Source: an uncultured Flavobacteriales bacterium
GTDB taxonomy: Bacteria > Bacteroidota > Bacteroidia > Flavobacteriales_G > Salibacteraceae
Direction of reading: 5' to 3'
Length of the DNA stretch: 64,000 nucleotides
NCBI GenBank assembly: GCA_943788145.1
Contig: CALSPD010000018.1
Coordinates: 1 to 64,000, forward strand
The first letter of the stretch is position 1. Each line of letters starts with the position of its first letter. Under the pieces are notes generated by a model. That model was not told where the DNA came from and did no database searches. It saw only the letters and a program-made list of their open reading frames with translations. Position numbers and translations under genes: made by a program. Positions 18,793 through 29,548 of this stretch are shown here, in pieces.

Positions 18793-19242
18793 ATGAGCAT
18801 TTCGCAAAAAATTAATGACGACATCAAAAAAGCGATGTTAGCCAAGGACAAGAAACGATTAGAAGCGCTTCGTGCAGCTAAAAGCGCAATCCTTTTGCTG
18901 AACACTGCTGGATCTGAAGGGGACGTAAGTGAAGAAGAAATCATAAAGACAATGCAAAAGCTAGTGAAACAGCGCAAGGATGCGGCCACAATTTATATTG
19001 ATCAAAACCGACAGGATATGGCTGATGACGAACTTTTTCAGGCCGTTGTTATTGAAGAATATCTTCCAGCGATGATGACTGAGGCTGACGTGAGAAAGAT
19101 CGTTAAGGAAAAGATTTCAGCGGCTGGCGCGACTGGCCCCCAAGACATGGGAAAAGTGATGGGGCCAATTATGGGTGTCTTACAAGGAAAAGCAGAAGGG
19201 AAGTTGATTTCTCAAATAGTTAAAGAGGAATTAGGCGGTTAA
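18793..19242 (+). CDS. GatB/YqeY domain protein
   Basis: Cytoplasmic protein of 149 residues, full length for the YqeY family. N-terminal helices (ISQKINDDIKKAMLAKDKKRLEALRAAKSAI) match the YqeY start; the C-terminal region TGPQDMGKVMGPIMGVLQGKAEGKLIS matches the family block K.MG.VMG.L....GR.D...V. The domain is shared with the tail of GatB and is related to tRNA-dependent amidotransferases, but the role of stand-alone YqeY is not established. In Bacteroidota it is often found close to ftsZ; here the adhesin gene separates them. It is followed by a bidirectional terminator. Confidence 0.93.
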   Translation: MSISQKINDDIKKAMLAKDKKRLEALRAAKSAILLLNTAGSEGDVSEEEIIKTMQKLVKQRKDAATIYIDQNRQDMADDELFQAVVIEEYLPAMMTEADVRKIVKEKISAAGATGPQDMGKVMGPIMGVLQGKAEGKLISQIVKEELGG

Positions 19243-19260
19243 TACGATTAATACCAAAAG

Positions 19261-19297
19261 AAAAGCCCTATGTGAATTTCACATAGGGCTTTTTTAT
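19261..19297. terminator. Bidirectional terminator between the yqeY-like gene and groEL
   Basis: Perfect 16-bp palindromic stem (AAAAGCCCTATGTGAA and its complement) with A-rich and T-rich flanks, so it can act on both converging transcripts. Confidence 0.93.
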
Positions 19298-19313
19298 TTT
19301 AGACTTAGGCGAC

Positions 19314-20951
<1,638 letters not shown>

Positions 20952-20977
20952 TTATTTGTTTGTTGATTTACACTTAA

Positions 20978-21259
20978 TTATCCGATACTTCCGAGAACGT
21001 CAGAAGAGCGCATGATTAGATAATCGGTTCCGTCTATTTGTATTTCTGTTCCTGAGTATTTTCCGTAGAAAATTTGATCGCCAGACTTTAGTGTGATCGG
21101 CTCATCTTTCTTCCCAGTTCCCACGGCTACAATTGTCCCTTTTTGTGGTTTCTCTTTAGCAGTATCCGGGATGATTATACCTCCGGCTGTTTTCTCTTCC
21201 GCTTTTGCTGGTAACACCAACACACGGTCTTCATTTGGTTTAAAATTCACTCCTGACAT
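20978..21259 (-). CDS. groS: GroES co-chaperonin, 10 kDa
   Basis: 93-residue co-chaperonin forming the heptameric lid on GroEL. Start chosen at [15 protein letters not shown] because it gives the normal family length; a longer reading frame adds 21 unrelated residues. Seen are [20 protein letters not shown] (mobile loop region), [10 protein letters not shown] and [14 protein letters not shown]. It is the first gene of groES-groEL. An inverted repeat lies about 100 bases upstream. Confidence 0.98.
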   Translation of the reverse strand: MSGVNFKPNEDRVLVLPAKAEEKTAGGIIIPDTAKEKPQKGTIVAVGTGKKDEPITLKSGDQIFYGKYSGTEIQIDGTDYLIMRSSDVLGSIG

Positions 21260-21359
21260 TGTTTTAGAATATTTATTACGAGATCGCGAATAGTCACATT
21301 TTGTGCCATCGCGTGTAAGCATGAGATTGCTGTCATTTTTGGCAGCAAGGCAAAAAAAA

Positions 21360-21386
21360 TGTCAGCCCGTCTGTGACAAGCTGACA
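21360..21386. promoter_or_regulatory. Inverted repeat TGTCAG-N15-CTGACA upstream of groES
   Basis: Two perfect 6-base arms in the 152-base gap between secG and groES. On the coding strand it is followed by a T-rich tract, a GCC-containing segment and another TGACAG. This is not the standard CIRCE element (TTAGCACTC-N9-GAGTGCTAA). It could be a heat-shock operator or a promoter-associated element; function is inferred only from position. Confidence 0.45.
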
Positions 21387-21411
21387 CGTATAAAAATTAT
21401 TTGACCTTCGG

Positions 21412-21732
21412 CTATTCTGGAAGCGGTGCTTCGCTATCATCAAATCCTGATGATGGAACTACAGCGTTTCCAATTACTTCTTCTAAATCACTTCGTTGTT
21501 CGTCCACCACCGTAGTGCCAGTGAATGCGGTTGAAATTAGGCAAAGTACAAGCAAGGAAATGGCCAATACCCAAGTTCCTTTTTCAAGGAAATCTGTCGT
21601 GCGTTTTACACCTACAATTTGATTGGAAGATGAGAATCCAGATGCTAATCCACCACCTTTGGAATTCTGAATCAAAACGATTCCCATAAGCAAAAGGCTT
21701 ACGATGAATATGAGTATAGAAATGATTATCAT
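21412..21732 (-). CDS. secG: SecG, preprotein translocase subunit
   Basis: 106-residue inner-membrane subunit of SecYEG. An N-terminal hydrophobic segment (ISILIFIVSLLLMGIVLIQ), the family block NSKGGGLASGFSSSNQIVGVKRTTDFLEKGTW and a second hydrophobic segment (VLAISLLVLCLISTAF) are all present, with a short acidic tail. It is 3 bases downstream of a hypothetical gene and upstream of groES, an arrangement I recall as common in Flavobacteriales. Confidence 0.95.
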   Translation of the reverse strand: MIIISILIFIVSLLLMGIVLIQNSKGGGLASGFSSSNQIVGVKRTTDFLEKGTWVLAISLLVLCLISTAFTGTTVVDEQRSDLEEVIGNAVVPSSGFDDSEAPLPE

Positions 21733-21735
21733 GAT

Positions 21736-22653
21736 CTATTTATTTTCTGTTTTCAATTTTTCAATAAGGGCGGCAAAATAAGCGCTTTTTTCAGGATGTA
21801 GCAAACTGAGTTTTTCATATGTCGAGACAGCCTTTGAAATACTCCCTTGTGAAGCATAAACCTTTGCCAATGTTTCACTTACAATTTCAGTGTTATCAAT
21901 TAGGCTTTGCTTGGCAGCTTTAGCCGGAGAGTAGAATTCAGCCCGCTTTGGAACCAACGAATCTTCATTTTCAATAAAATGTTCGATAATGGTCATTGAC
22001 TGAGCGAGTGACGTTGATTTTTGCGTTTTAGGCTGAGAATCAATTCGCGGTTTTTGAATGGACTCCTTTACCTCCATATCTGAAAGAACGTTCATCCAAT
22101 CAGAAAATCGCATTTTACTGGGTTCAGAAATGGGTTTTATTTCCTCATCATGTTGAGCTGTATTTTCTTCAGCCGCACCTGATGCACTTTCAGGAATTAA
22201 TTCCTTGTCTTCAGTTTTCACTGATACTTCCGCCTCCACTTTTTGCCGGTTGGTTTTCGACTTCTTTTCCAGAGACTCATCTGTCTCCAGCAAGTCTAAA
22301 ATGGCGCCAGCGCTGATGGCCTCAGATAGCAATTGACGGTCAAATTCATCAACCTTAGTAACTTCAATTTCCTGAGAATCATTGGATTCTTCAATTATCT
22401 CAATTTCTTCCTTTAATGAAACGGGGCTTGTTTCGGGGTATATGAAATTGTGCAATAATTTTCTGCTTGAAACTCGAATAGCGGCTTGCCTAACGGTATC
22501 ATCATAAGAAGGGTCATTAAGCGTAAAGGCTGACTTAGCGTAAATTGCGTGTATAACACCCGAATATTCATGTTCATCTAAAATTCCACGAATGGCGTTT
22601 AACCCTTCTTGGTTAATCGACTTGTTTTTTAAAATTTCCGTCCACTGCATCAT
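21736..22653 (-). CDS. Hypothetical protein with TPR-like C terminus
   Basis: 305 residues, no signal peptide seen. An N-terminal helical region is followed by an acidic, low-complexity middle (about 90-190, many Glu/Lys/Ser) and a C-terminal stretch AKAAKQSLIDNTEIVSETLAKVYASQGSISKAVSTYEKLSLLHPEKSAYFA that looks like one or two tetratricopeptide units. The start codon overlaps the lptE stop by one base (TAATG), indicating translational coupling. A gene of this kind commonly lies between lptE and secG in this phylum, so a role near envelope biogenesis is possible, but its function is unknown to me. A start one codon later (second Met) is equally possible. Confidence 0.8.
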   Translation of the reverse strand: MMQWTEILKNKSINQEGLNAIRGILDEHEYSGVIHAIYAKSAFTLNDPSYDDTVRQAAIRVSSRKLLHNFIYPETSPVSLKEEIEIIEESNDSQEIEVTKVDEFDRQLLSEAISAGAILDLLETDESLEKKSKTNRQKVEAEVSVKTEDKELIPESASGAAEENTAQHDEEIKPISEPSKMRFSDWMNVLSDMEVKESIQKPRIDSQPKTQKSTSLAQSMTIIEHFIENEDSLVPKRAEFYSPAKAAKQSLIDNTEIVSETLAKVYASQGSISKAVSTYEKLSLLHPEKSAYFAALIEKLKTENK

Positions 22654-23162
22654 TACCAGTTACCAAGTGATTTATTAAAGATGTCTTGGGTCAATTTCTC
22701 GTTGATTTGGTCGATGAGTGACTGTTCCACTGAACTCAAATTTGTGTTTGCATCGAACTGTTCGAAATTGGAAAAAGTTTGCTCGTAGCTCTTTGTTTCA
22801 TCCTTTGTATCTGTATATCGAACCTTTACCGTAATGGTTAGTCGGTTCAAAGTAGAAGCATCTTGGGTAACAGCTTCACTAGTCACACGGTAATCAGTTA
22901 TTTCCCCTTCAATAATTAAATCTCCATTTGCTTTTACCAAAGTTAAATTGGTTTGTCTCAAAAAAATATCTTTAAGGGTTTCCGTAAAAGACTGGCTAAG
23001 CACAGGTGGAGCCAAGGGTGCGTAAGATGGAAAAGTTGCAATCGAAATGGTGTTTATTCCAGTAGCAACGCTGGCACCTGTGAATGAATAATTCACCTTA
23101 CACCCGAAAAGGAATAACGTAATAAAAACCAAACAAATATGACTGGATTTAATTGAGGTCAT
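22653..23162 (-). CDS. lptE: LptE-type LPS assembly lipoprotein
   Basis: 169-residue outer-membrane lipoprotein. Signal peptide with lipobox LFGC (MTSIKSSHICLVFITLFLFGCKVNYSFTG). The following YSFTGASVATGINTISIATF and the SFTETLKDIFLRQTNLTLVKANGDLIIEGEITDYRV segments match the Bacteroidota LptE pattern, in which GEI..Y.V is conserved. LptE plugs the LptD barrel for lipopolysaccharide insertion. The start overlaps the end of the sigma-54 regulator by 14 bases and the stop overlaps the next gene by one base, so these genes form an operon. Confidence 0.9.
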   Translation of the reverse strand: MTSIKSSHICLVFITLFLFGCKVNYSFTGASVATGINTISIATFPSYAPLAPPVLSQSFTETLKDIFLRQTNLTLVKANGDLIIEGEITDYRVTSEAVTQDASTLNRLTITVKVRYTDTKDETKSYEQTFSNFEQFDANTNLSSVEQSLIDQINEKLTQDIFNKSLGNW

Positions 23163-24369
23163 ATTCCTTTATTTTCCTGTATAGCGTTCGTTCCGAGATT
23201 CCCAATTCTCCGGCCGCGTTTTTTCTTCGACCATGATATTTATCTAGTGCCTTTTTGATCAACTCCTTTTCTTTTTCTTCGATCGAAAGTGATTCTTCTA
23301 CTACTTCAGAATCATCGATTATTTCATCCGTTCGAGCTGGTACGGCTGAGTGAATTTCGTATCCAAAATCATCGACAGACATGCTTTTGTTGGCTGCGGG
23401 TCGGCCATATATTTTTTGAAGATCGGCAGCTTCTATGTGATCCGTGCCGTTCTTCAGAATTTCCATGACGAGTTTTTTTAAATCATTCACCTCGTTTTTC
23501 ATGTCAAAAAGCACTTTGTACAGAATCTCGCGCTCATTTAAATCTGTTTGGGATTCGCCTCTATACAGCGTTGGAACTTTGCTGGGTTGGTAGTTGGGTA
23601 AATAACGAGTAAGCGTTGGGCTGTCAATTTCTCGTTTGCTCTCGATTACAGACAGCTGTTCGGTAATGTTTTTAAGTTGACGGATGTTCCCAGGCCACCG
23701 ATAATCTTCTAATATTCGAATGGCATCGTCTAGAAGCCGAACTGCTGGCATTCTGTATTTATCTCCGAAGTCTGAAGCGAATTTTCGAAAAAGTAAATGA
23801 ATGTCTTCCTTTCGCTCTCTAAGAGAAGGAATTTGAATGGGAACTGTATTTAATCGATAGTATAAGTCTTCTCGAAACTTGCCCTTTCTAATGGCTTCTG
23901 GTATATCCACATTGGTTGCAGCCACAATGCGCACATCCGTTTTTTGAACCTTGCTCGATCCGACTTTTAATACTTCTCCAGTTTCGAGAACCCGCAAGAG
24001 CCTTACCTGTGTTGAGATCGGAAGTTCAGCTACTTCATCCAAGAATATTGTCCCTCCATCGGCTACCTCAAAATATCCTTTGCGGGTATCATGAGCTCCC
24101 GTGAACGAACCTTTTTCATGACCAAATAATTCAGAGTCGATGGTGCCTTCGGGTATAGCACCACAATTCACAGCAATGTACCCATTGTGTTTTCGTGTGC
24201 TATTATGATGTATGATTTGAGGCATTGCCTCTTTTCCAGTTCCACTTTCGCCTGTTATCAATACAGACAGGTCGGTGGGGGACACTCTCAGTGCTGTTTC
24301 AATTGCTCGATCTAAGATCGGACTTGTGCCGATTATCCCAAATCGTTGTTTTGCTTGTTGAATCGTCAT
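23149..24369 (-). CDS. Sigma-54-dependent transcriptional activator
   Basis: 406-residue AAA+ enhancer-binding protein that would activate RpoN-dependent promoters. The AAA+ domain is near the N terminus with Walker A GESGTGKE (about residue 40), ELFGHEKGSFTGA (the sigma-54 contact loop, GSFTGA instead of GAFTGA), Walker B GGTIFLDEVAELP and the arginine-finger block FREDLYYRLNTVPI. A C-terminal Fis-type helix-turn-helix is seen in RRKNAAGELGISERTLYRKIKEY. No receiver or other N-terminal sensor domain is present. It lies 4 bases after miaB and overlaps lptE; its targets cannot be told from sequence alone. Confidence 0.96.
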   Translation of the reverse strand: MTIQQAKQRFGIIGTSPILDRAIETALRVSPTDLSVLITGESGTGKEAMPQIIHHNSTRKHNGYIAVNCGAIPEGTIDSELFGHEKGSFTGAHDTRKGYFEVADGGTIFLDEVAELPISTQVRLLRVLETGEVLKVGSSKVQKTDVRIVAATNVDIPEAIRKGKFREDLYYRLNTVPIQIPSLRERKEDIHLLFRKFASDFGDKYRMPAVRLLDDAIRILEDYRWPGNIRQLKNITEQLSVIESKREIDSPTLTRYLPNYQPSKVPTLYRGESQTDLNEREILYKVLFDMKNEVNDLKKLVMEILKNGTDHIEAADLQKIYGRPAANKSMSVDDFGYEIHSAVPARTDEIIDDSEVVEESLSIEEKEKELIKKALDKYHGRRKNAAGELGISERTLYRKIKEYDLN

Positions 24370-24373
24370 TTCC

Positions 24374-25849
24374 TTAAACTACGGTTTCTCCAATTAAAGT
24401 TCCTGACGTACAATCGGTGATAAACACATTGACGTAGTCTCCTTTTTTATAGTCCTTTTTGTCAAATACACACATTACATTTTGTGAATTTCGTCCACAA
24501 AGCTGTTCAGACGATCGTTTGGAATATCCTTCAGCCAGCACGCGATAAGTCTTTCCAACGGCTTTTTTGTTGCTTTCCATGGAATGGACTTTCTGAAGCG
24601 CTATCACTTCAGCCAGCCTTCTTTTTTTATCCTCCAAAGAAACATCGTCCGTGTACTTTCTTTCGGCTAAGGTTTTAGGCCTTTCGGAATAGAAAAACAT
24701 ATAAGCGTAATCATATTTGACAGCTTCCATTAAACTAAGCGTGTCCTGATGTTGCTCCTCAGATTCTCCGCAAAACCCTGTTATGATGTCTGTCGAAATT
24801 CCACATTCTGGAATATATTTTCGAATCGCATTAATTCGCTCCAGATACCAATCTCTCGTGTATCCTCGGTTCATTTTATGCAGCACGTCTGAATTTCCAC
24901 TTTGAACCGGAAGGTGAATGTAATCGCAAATGTTCTCGTATCGCGACATGATTTCTAACACATCATTCCCCATGTCTTTTGGGTGGGAAGTCGAGAATCG
25001 AATACGTAAGTCCGGATTGACCAAGGCAACTTTTTCGAGCAGTTGAGCGAAATTTACGGTCTCATCCATGGAATCGACTATTTCGCCTTTCTTACTTATG
25101 TTCCATCTATAACTGTCAACGTTTTGACCAAGTAATGTGACTTCTCTATAACCTTTTTCAAATAGATCGAGCGCCTCAGCTACAATCGATTTTGGACCGC
25201 GACTCCGTTCCCTACCTCGAGTAAACGGAACGACACAAAAACTACACATATTATCGCACCCTCTCGTGATTGATATAAAGGCGCTGACCCCGTTTGAATC
25301 TAATCGTATCGGAGAAATCTCAGCATAGGTCTCATCGCGAGAAAGCAAGACATTAACGGCCTTTTGACCAGATTCAAGTTCTAAAACCAAATTAGGTAAA
25401 TCCCTGTAAGCATCAGGTCCGGCAACAATGTCAACCAGCTTTTCTTCTTCAAGTAGTTGAGATTTTAGTCGTTCGGCCATGCACCCTAGAATTCCAATAA
25501 CCTTATTAGGGTTTTGCACCTTTTCCGCATTAAACTGCTTCAGTCGATTGCGAATCCTTTGTTCAGCATTATCTCGAATGGCGCAAGTATTAAGCAAGAT
25601 AACATCCGCATCATTCGCATTTCGAGTGGTCTCGAATCCGGCATTTGCCATAATCGAGGCAACGATTTCGCTGTCTGAAAAATTCATTTGGCACCCGTAG
25701 CTTTCTAGGTAGACCTTTTTTCCAGTCAAACGATCCGACAATTGTTCGACCATTGTTGCCTCTCCTTGTTGGTTTTCGTCTAGTAGTTCTGTTTGATTTT
25801 GCATAGAAAAATTCAAGGTTGCAAACTTACTCATTGACATGGACTGCAA
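24374..25849 (-). CDS. miaB: MiaB, tRNA methylthiotransferase
   Basis: Radical-SAM enzyme of 491 residues that converts i6A37 to ms2i6A37 in tRNAs. The N-terminal UPF0004 domain has three cluster cysteines visible in [22 protein letters not shown] and ILGCMAERL. The radical-SAM CxxxCxxC motif is [19 protein letters not shown], and a TRAM-like domain closes the C terminus. The first ATG is used, but in-frame ATGs shortly downstream (for example before [10 protein letters not shown]) could also serve, since family members often start close to [13 protein letters not shown]. First gene of the miaB-sigma54-lptE-hypothetical-secG run. Confidence 0.97.
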   Translation of the reverse strand: MQSMSMSKFATLNFSMQNQTELLDENQQGEATMVEQLSDRLTGKKVYLESYGCQMNFSDSEIVASIMANAGFETTRNANDADVILLNTCAIRDNAEQRIRNRLKQFNAEKVQNPNKVIGILGCMAERLKSQLLEEEKLVDIVAGPDAYRDLPNLVLELESGQKAVNVLLSRDETYAEISPIRLDSNGVSAFISITRGCDNMCSFCVVPFTRGRERSRGPKSIVAEALDLFEKGYREVTLLGQNVDSYRWNISKKGEIVDSMDETVNFAQLLEKVALVNPDLRIRFSTSHPKDMGNDVLEIMSRYENICDYIHLPVQSGNSDVLHKMNRGYTRDWYLERINAIRKYIPECGISTDIITGFCGESEEQHQDTLSLMEAVKYDYAYMFFYSERPKTLAERKYTDDVSLEDKKRRLAEVIALQKVHSMESNKKAVGKTYRVLAEGYSKRSSEQLCGRNSQNVMCVFDKKDYKKGDYVNVFITDCTSGTLIGETVV

Positions 25850-25991
25850 TAATGGCAGACCTTAAAATAAAGGCTTCTTAACATGTTGGATTTAAAGTTC
25901 AATAATTCTGCGAGATTATTTTGCGCTTTATTTGCACTTCCCAAATCGTGGTTTTAGAGGGTTTGAGGATGAATTTTATAAAAGTGTGCGC

Positions 25992-28295
25992 ATGAATTTG
26001 GTAATCGTAGAGTCTCCGGCAAAAGCTAAAACAATAGAGGGCTACCTCGGCAAAGACTTCGTTGTGAAGTCGAGCTATGGTCATGTTCGGGACCTTCCTA
26101 AAAAAGGAATTTCGATTGATACGGAAAATGATTTCCAGCCTTCATACGAGGTGATGCCCGATAAAAAAAAGGTAGTTGCTGAGCTGAAAAAATTGAGCAA
26201 GCAAGCTGATATGGTTTGGCTAGCTACGGATGAGGACAGGGAAGGAGAAGCTATAAGTTGGCATCTTTTCGAAACACTAGGTTTAAAGCAAGAAAAAACC
26301 AAGCGGATTGTTTTTCATGAGATAACGAAGCCGGCAATTATTGATGCCATTGACCATCCACGAGGAATAGATAAAAACCTTGTTGATGCTCAGCAGGCTA
26401 GGCGTATCCTCGATAGGATTGTTGGTTTTGAACTGAGTCCTGTTCTTTGGCGAAAAGTAAAGCCATCGCTTTCTGCAGGTCGTGTTCAGAGCGTAACCGT
26501 CCGGCTTATTGTTGAACGTGAAAAAGAAATAGATGCCTTTGAGTCAGAGAGCTACTTTAAGGTGAAAGCTCAGTTTATGTCTAAAGGAAAGCCCTTTTCC
26601 GCAGACCTAAACAAAAGGCTTAAAGGAGTTAAAGATGTAAATGCCTTTTTAAACCAATGCACTAAATCGACTTTTTCCATCAAAGAGGTGGATAAAAAGC
26701 CGGCAAAGAAGAGTCCTGCAGCTCCTTTTACTACTTCGACCCTTCAGCAAGAAGCGGCAAGAAAACTTGGTTTTTCTGTAGCGCAAACGATGCGAGTGGC
26801 TCAGAGTCTTTACGAGGCGGGAAAAATAACGTACATGCGTACGGACTCTGTCAATTTGAGTAAGACAGCTATTGATGGAGCAACAAGCGCAATCAAGGCC
26901 GATTATGGAAGTGAATATGTTAATCCAAGGAAGTATTCAACTAAAACCGCAAACGCTCAAGAAGCTCATGAAGCAATTCGGCCGACCTATTTCAATCAAG
27001 CAACTGTTTCGGGCGAGAAGCAAGAACAACGGCTATATGAATTGATTTGGAAAAGAGCAATTGCTTCTCAAATGAGTGATGCGAAGCTTCTTAGGACTAC
27101 TATTCGCATAGAAGGATCCGGCTTGGAGGAGATGTTTGAAGTAAAAGGGGAGATCATAACTTTTGATGGATTTTTAAAAGTTTACTTAGAAGGAACCGAT
27201 GATGAGACCGAAGAAGAAAAAAACACCAATTTACCGGATGTTAATGCTGGTGAGGCATTAGAATTAATCGGATCTGAAGCGACAGAAAAATTCACACATC
27301 ACCCAGCTCGTTATTCAGAAGCAAGTTTGGTTAAAAAACTTGAAGAGCTTGGAATTGGTCGTCCTTCTACCTACGCGCCAACAATCTCTACAATTCAAAA
27401 GCGTGATTATGTTGTAAAAGAAGATCGAGATGGGCATGAGAGAAAATATAAAGTAATCAGCTTGATCCGAAATGAAGTCAAGGAGGAGACGCGAACTGAA
27501 ATGACGGGTGCTGAACGTGCGAAGCTTTTTCCAACAGACATCGGCATAGTAGTGAATGATTTTTTAGCGGAAAACTTCGAAAAAATTATGGACTATCATT
27601 TTACAGCCTCGGTCGAGGAAGAATTTGATACGATAGCACGAGGTGAAATGGTTTGGACTAAAATGCTCCATGATTTTTACAAACCATTTCATGAAAACGT
27701 AGAGTTTACACTCGAAAACTCTGAACGAGCTTCTGGAGAACGAATTCTTGGAACGGATCCGAAATCAAATAAACCGGTAATTGCACGTATCGGAAGGTTT
27801 GGAGCTATGATACAAATCGGAGAAGTGTCGGACGATGAGAAGCCGACTTTCGCTAAACTTAGACCGGGCCAAAGTATACAAAGTATCACTTTTGATGAAG
27901 CGATGGAGCTATTCAAACTTCCACGAACACTGGGCGAGTATGAAGGCAAAACTGTTGTCGCTTCAGTTGGTCGCTTTGGGCCGTTTGTTCGTCACGATGG
28001 GGTTTTTGTTAGTATAAAAGACGTGGATCCTTTGGAGATTACCCTAAGCGAAGCAGTGGAATTGATAAAGGCTAAGGCTGAAGCAGCAGCGAAAGCGCTA
28101 ATTAATGAGTTTGAGCATGATCCAACAGTTAAAGTGTTAGTCGGTCGCTACGGGCCTTATTTTTCCATTGGAAAGGACAATTACAAGATACCTAAGGGTG
28201 AAGAAGCGGAGAGTCTGACCTTAGAAAGATGTTTGGAAATTGCTTCAAACTCGACACCATCCAATAAGTCAAAAAGAAGAAGTGCCAAGAAATAA
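25992..28295 (+). CDS. topA: TopA, DNA topoisomerase I
   Basis: 767-residue type IA topoisomerase relaxing negative supercoils. Start chosen at MNLVIVESPAKAKTIEGYLG, where the Toprim domain begins; a longer frame adds 20 unrelated residues. Seen are DEDREGEAISWH (Toprim acidic residues), the active-site tyrosine in ITYMRTDSVNLS, ARYSEASLVKKLEELGIGRPSTYA, and three C-terminal repeats: IARIGRFGAMIQIG, VASVGRFGPFVRHDG and VLVGRYGPYFSIG. No CxxC zinc fingers are present, unlike E. coli TopA. The stop overlaps the next start by one base. Confidence 0.98.
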   Translation: MNLVIVESPAKAKTIEGYLGKDFVVKSSYGHVRDLPKKGISIDTENDFQPSYEVMPDKKKVVAELKKLSKQADMVWLATDEDREGEAISWHLFETLGLKQEKTKRIVFHEITKPAIIDAIDHPRGIDKNLVDAQQARRILDRIVGFELSPVLWRKVKPSLSAGRVQSVTVRLIVEREKEIDAFESESYFKVKAQFMSKGKPFSADLNKRLKGVKDVNAFLNQCTKSTFSIKEVDKKPAKKSPAAPFTTSTLQQEAARKLGFSVAQTMRVAQSLYEAGKITYMRTDSVNLSKTAIDGATSAIKADYGSEYVNPRKYSTKTANAQEAHEAIRPTYFNQATVSGEKQEQRLYELIWKRAIASQMSDAKLLRTTIRIEGSGLEEMFEVKGEIITFDGFLKVYLEGTDDETEEEKNTNLPDVNAGEALELIGSEATEKFTHHPARYSEASLVKKLEELGIGRPSTYAPTISTIQKRDYVVKEDRDGHERKYKVISLIRNEVKEETRTEMTGAERAKLFPTDIGIVVNDFLAENFEKIMDYHFTASVEEEFDTIARGEMVWTKMLHDFYKPFHENVEFTLENSERASGERILGTDPKSNKPVIARIGRFGAMIQIGEVSDDEKPTFAKLRPGQSIQSITFDEAMELFKLPRTLGEYEGKTVVASVGRFGPFVRHDGVFVSIKDVDPLEITLSEAVELIKAKAEAAAKALINEFEHDPTVKVLVGRYGPYFSIGKDNYKIPKGEEAESLTLERCLEIASNSTPSNKSKRRSAKK

Positions 28296-29422
28296 TGGAC
28301 TACAGCGCATACTTTGATCCAATTGCATTGACCGAAGGTCAAGAAGCTAGTTATGGCAGTTACGTCATGAATGTAATGGAAAGTCAAGTCGCTGCTGAAT
28401 GTCGATTAGTAATACTCTTTGTCCCTGAATTTAGATATACTGGAGATTCTATCCTCCATAGAGACGCATCTGCAATAATTGATCGCTTGATTGGGTTGTT
28501 TCCACACAGTTATGAGCCTAAAATTGGTCTTCTTGGCTTACTCAAGTTAGGAGAATCAATCGATGATACGGAAATGGCACTTTCTGAGATATGTCAGGAT
28601 TTAATGCAAGTTGGCGCGTTGCCGTTGGTAATCGGGGGGTCGCGCGAACTAACTTTCGCCTGCTATAGATCCTTTGAGCGCAACGAACAAGTGGTTAATA
28701 TCACTTCAATAGATGCATACTTAAATATTCAACGTCAAGAAACTCTTGGATATATAGGTCGAATCATAAAGGAACAGCCTAATTTTTTATTCAATTATTC
28801 GAATTTAGGATATCAGACTTACCACATTGCACCTGCGGAGTTGAGTTTAGCGGATGAGCTTTATTTTGATGTTTATCGGTTAGGAGAGTTGCGAGGAAAT
28901 GTGGTTATGTCCGAACCAATTATTAGAAGTTCAGAAGTGCTGAGTGTTTCAATGGAGTCGATAAAGGCGTCTGACTTTTCTTCAACATTCAATCCCCAGC
29001 CAAATGGGTTTTATGCGGAGGAGGTGTGTCAAATGATGCGTTACGCTGGACTTGGTGAGAAATTGAAAATCGTTGTGATTTCTGATTCTATTCAATCGTT
29101 AAGTCAGCAGGACGACCTCCTCATTGCAGAAATGATTTGGTGCTTAGTTGATGGAGTCTATTGCAGAAGGTCGGAAATACCAAGCGGTAAAAACGAAAGT
29201 TTCTTGAAGTATCGAGTGTCCATTAAAAACGATGAATTCCAATTGGTGTTTTATAAAAGCTTATCTACAGATAGATGGTGGATGGAAGTACCGGTTCCAC
29301 CAGAGTATTCGAATCGATATCGAAAACACCATCTTATTCCATGTTCATATGAAGATTATAAAAGTGCAACCCAAGATGACTTGCCAGACCGTTGGTGGAA
29401 GGCATATAAGAAGCTTCTATAA
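28295..29422 (+). CDS. Arginase/formimidoylglutamase-like protein with degenerate metal site
   Basis: 375 residues, ureohydrolase fold by overall pattern: VIGGSRELTFACYRSFE sits where active members have GGDHS, SIDAYLNI where they have DAHxD, and SIKASDFSSTFNP..PNGF where they have SxDxDxxDP...GG. Most manganese ligands are therefore absent, so it is probably not a canonical arginase or formimidoylglutamase. Related genes in Bacteroidota are usually annotated formimidoylglutamase. The gene starts at TAATG overlapping topA, and precedes the type IX secretion locus, a neighbourhood I recall as widespread in this group. Role unknown; a pseudoenzyme linked to secretion is speculative. Confidence 0.78.
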   Translation: MDYSAYFDPIALTEGQEASYGSYVMNVMESQVAAECRLVILFVPEFRYTGDSILHRDASAIIDRLIGLFPHSYEPKIGLLGLLKLGESIDDTEMALSEICQDLMQVGALPLVIGGSRELTFACYRSFERNEQVVNITSIDAYLNIQRQETLGYIGRIIKEQPNFLFNYSNLGYQTYHIAPAELSLADELYFDVYRLGELRGNVVMSEPIIRSSEVLSVSMESIKASDFSSTFNPQPNGFYAEEVCQMMRYAGLGEKLKIVVISDSIQSLSQQDDLLIAEMIWCLVDGVYCRRSEIPSGKNESFLKYRVSIKNDEFQLVFYKSLSTDRWWMEVPVPPEYSNRYRKHHLIPCSYEDYKSATQDDLPDRWWKAYKKLL

Positions 29423-29480
29423 TGCTCTTTATCGGACATCTTCACTAATTCATGTTGAAAAAATCGCATGTTCGTGGAAT

Positions 29481-29514
29481 TTTGGTTGAGCAAATCGTTT
29501 TTTGGCTAATTTAG
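29481..29514 (+). promoter_or_regulatory. Possible Bacteroidota-type promoter for the porP-gldKLMN locus
   Basis: TTTG at 29481-29484 and TAATTTAG at 29507-29514, resembling the -33 TTTG and -7 TAnnTTTG consensus, with a 22-base spacer, slightly long. It lies about 35 bases before the porP-like start. Weak matches of this kind occur by chance in AT-rich DNA. Confidence 0.28.
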
Positions 29515-29548
29515 CTCCTCCCAAAAAATTATGACCATTTAAGTGTAG

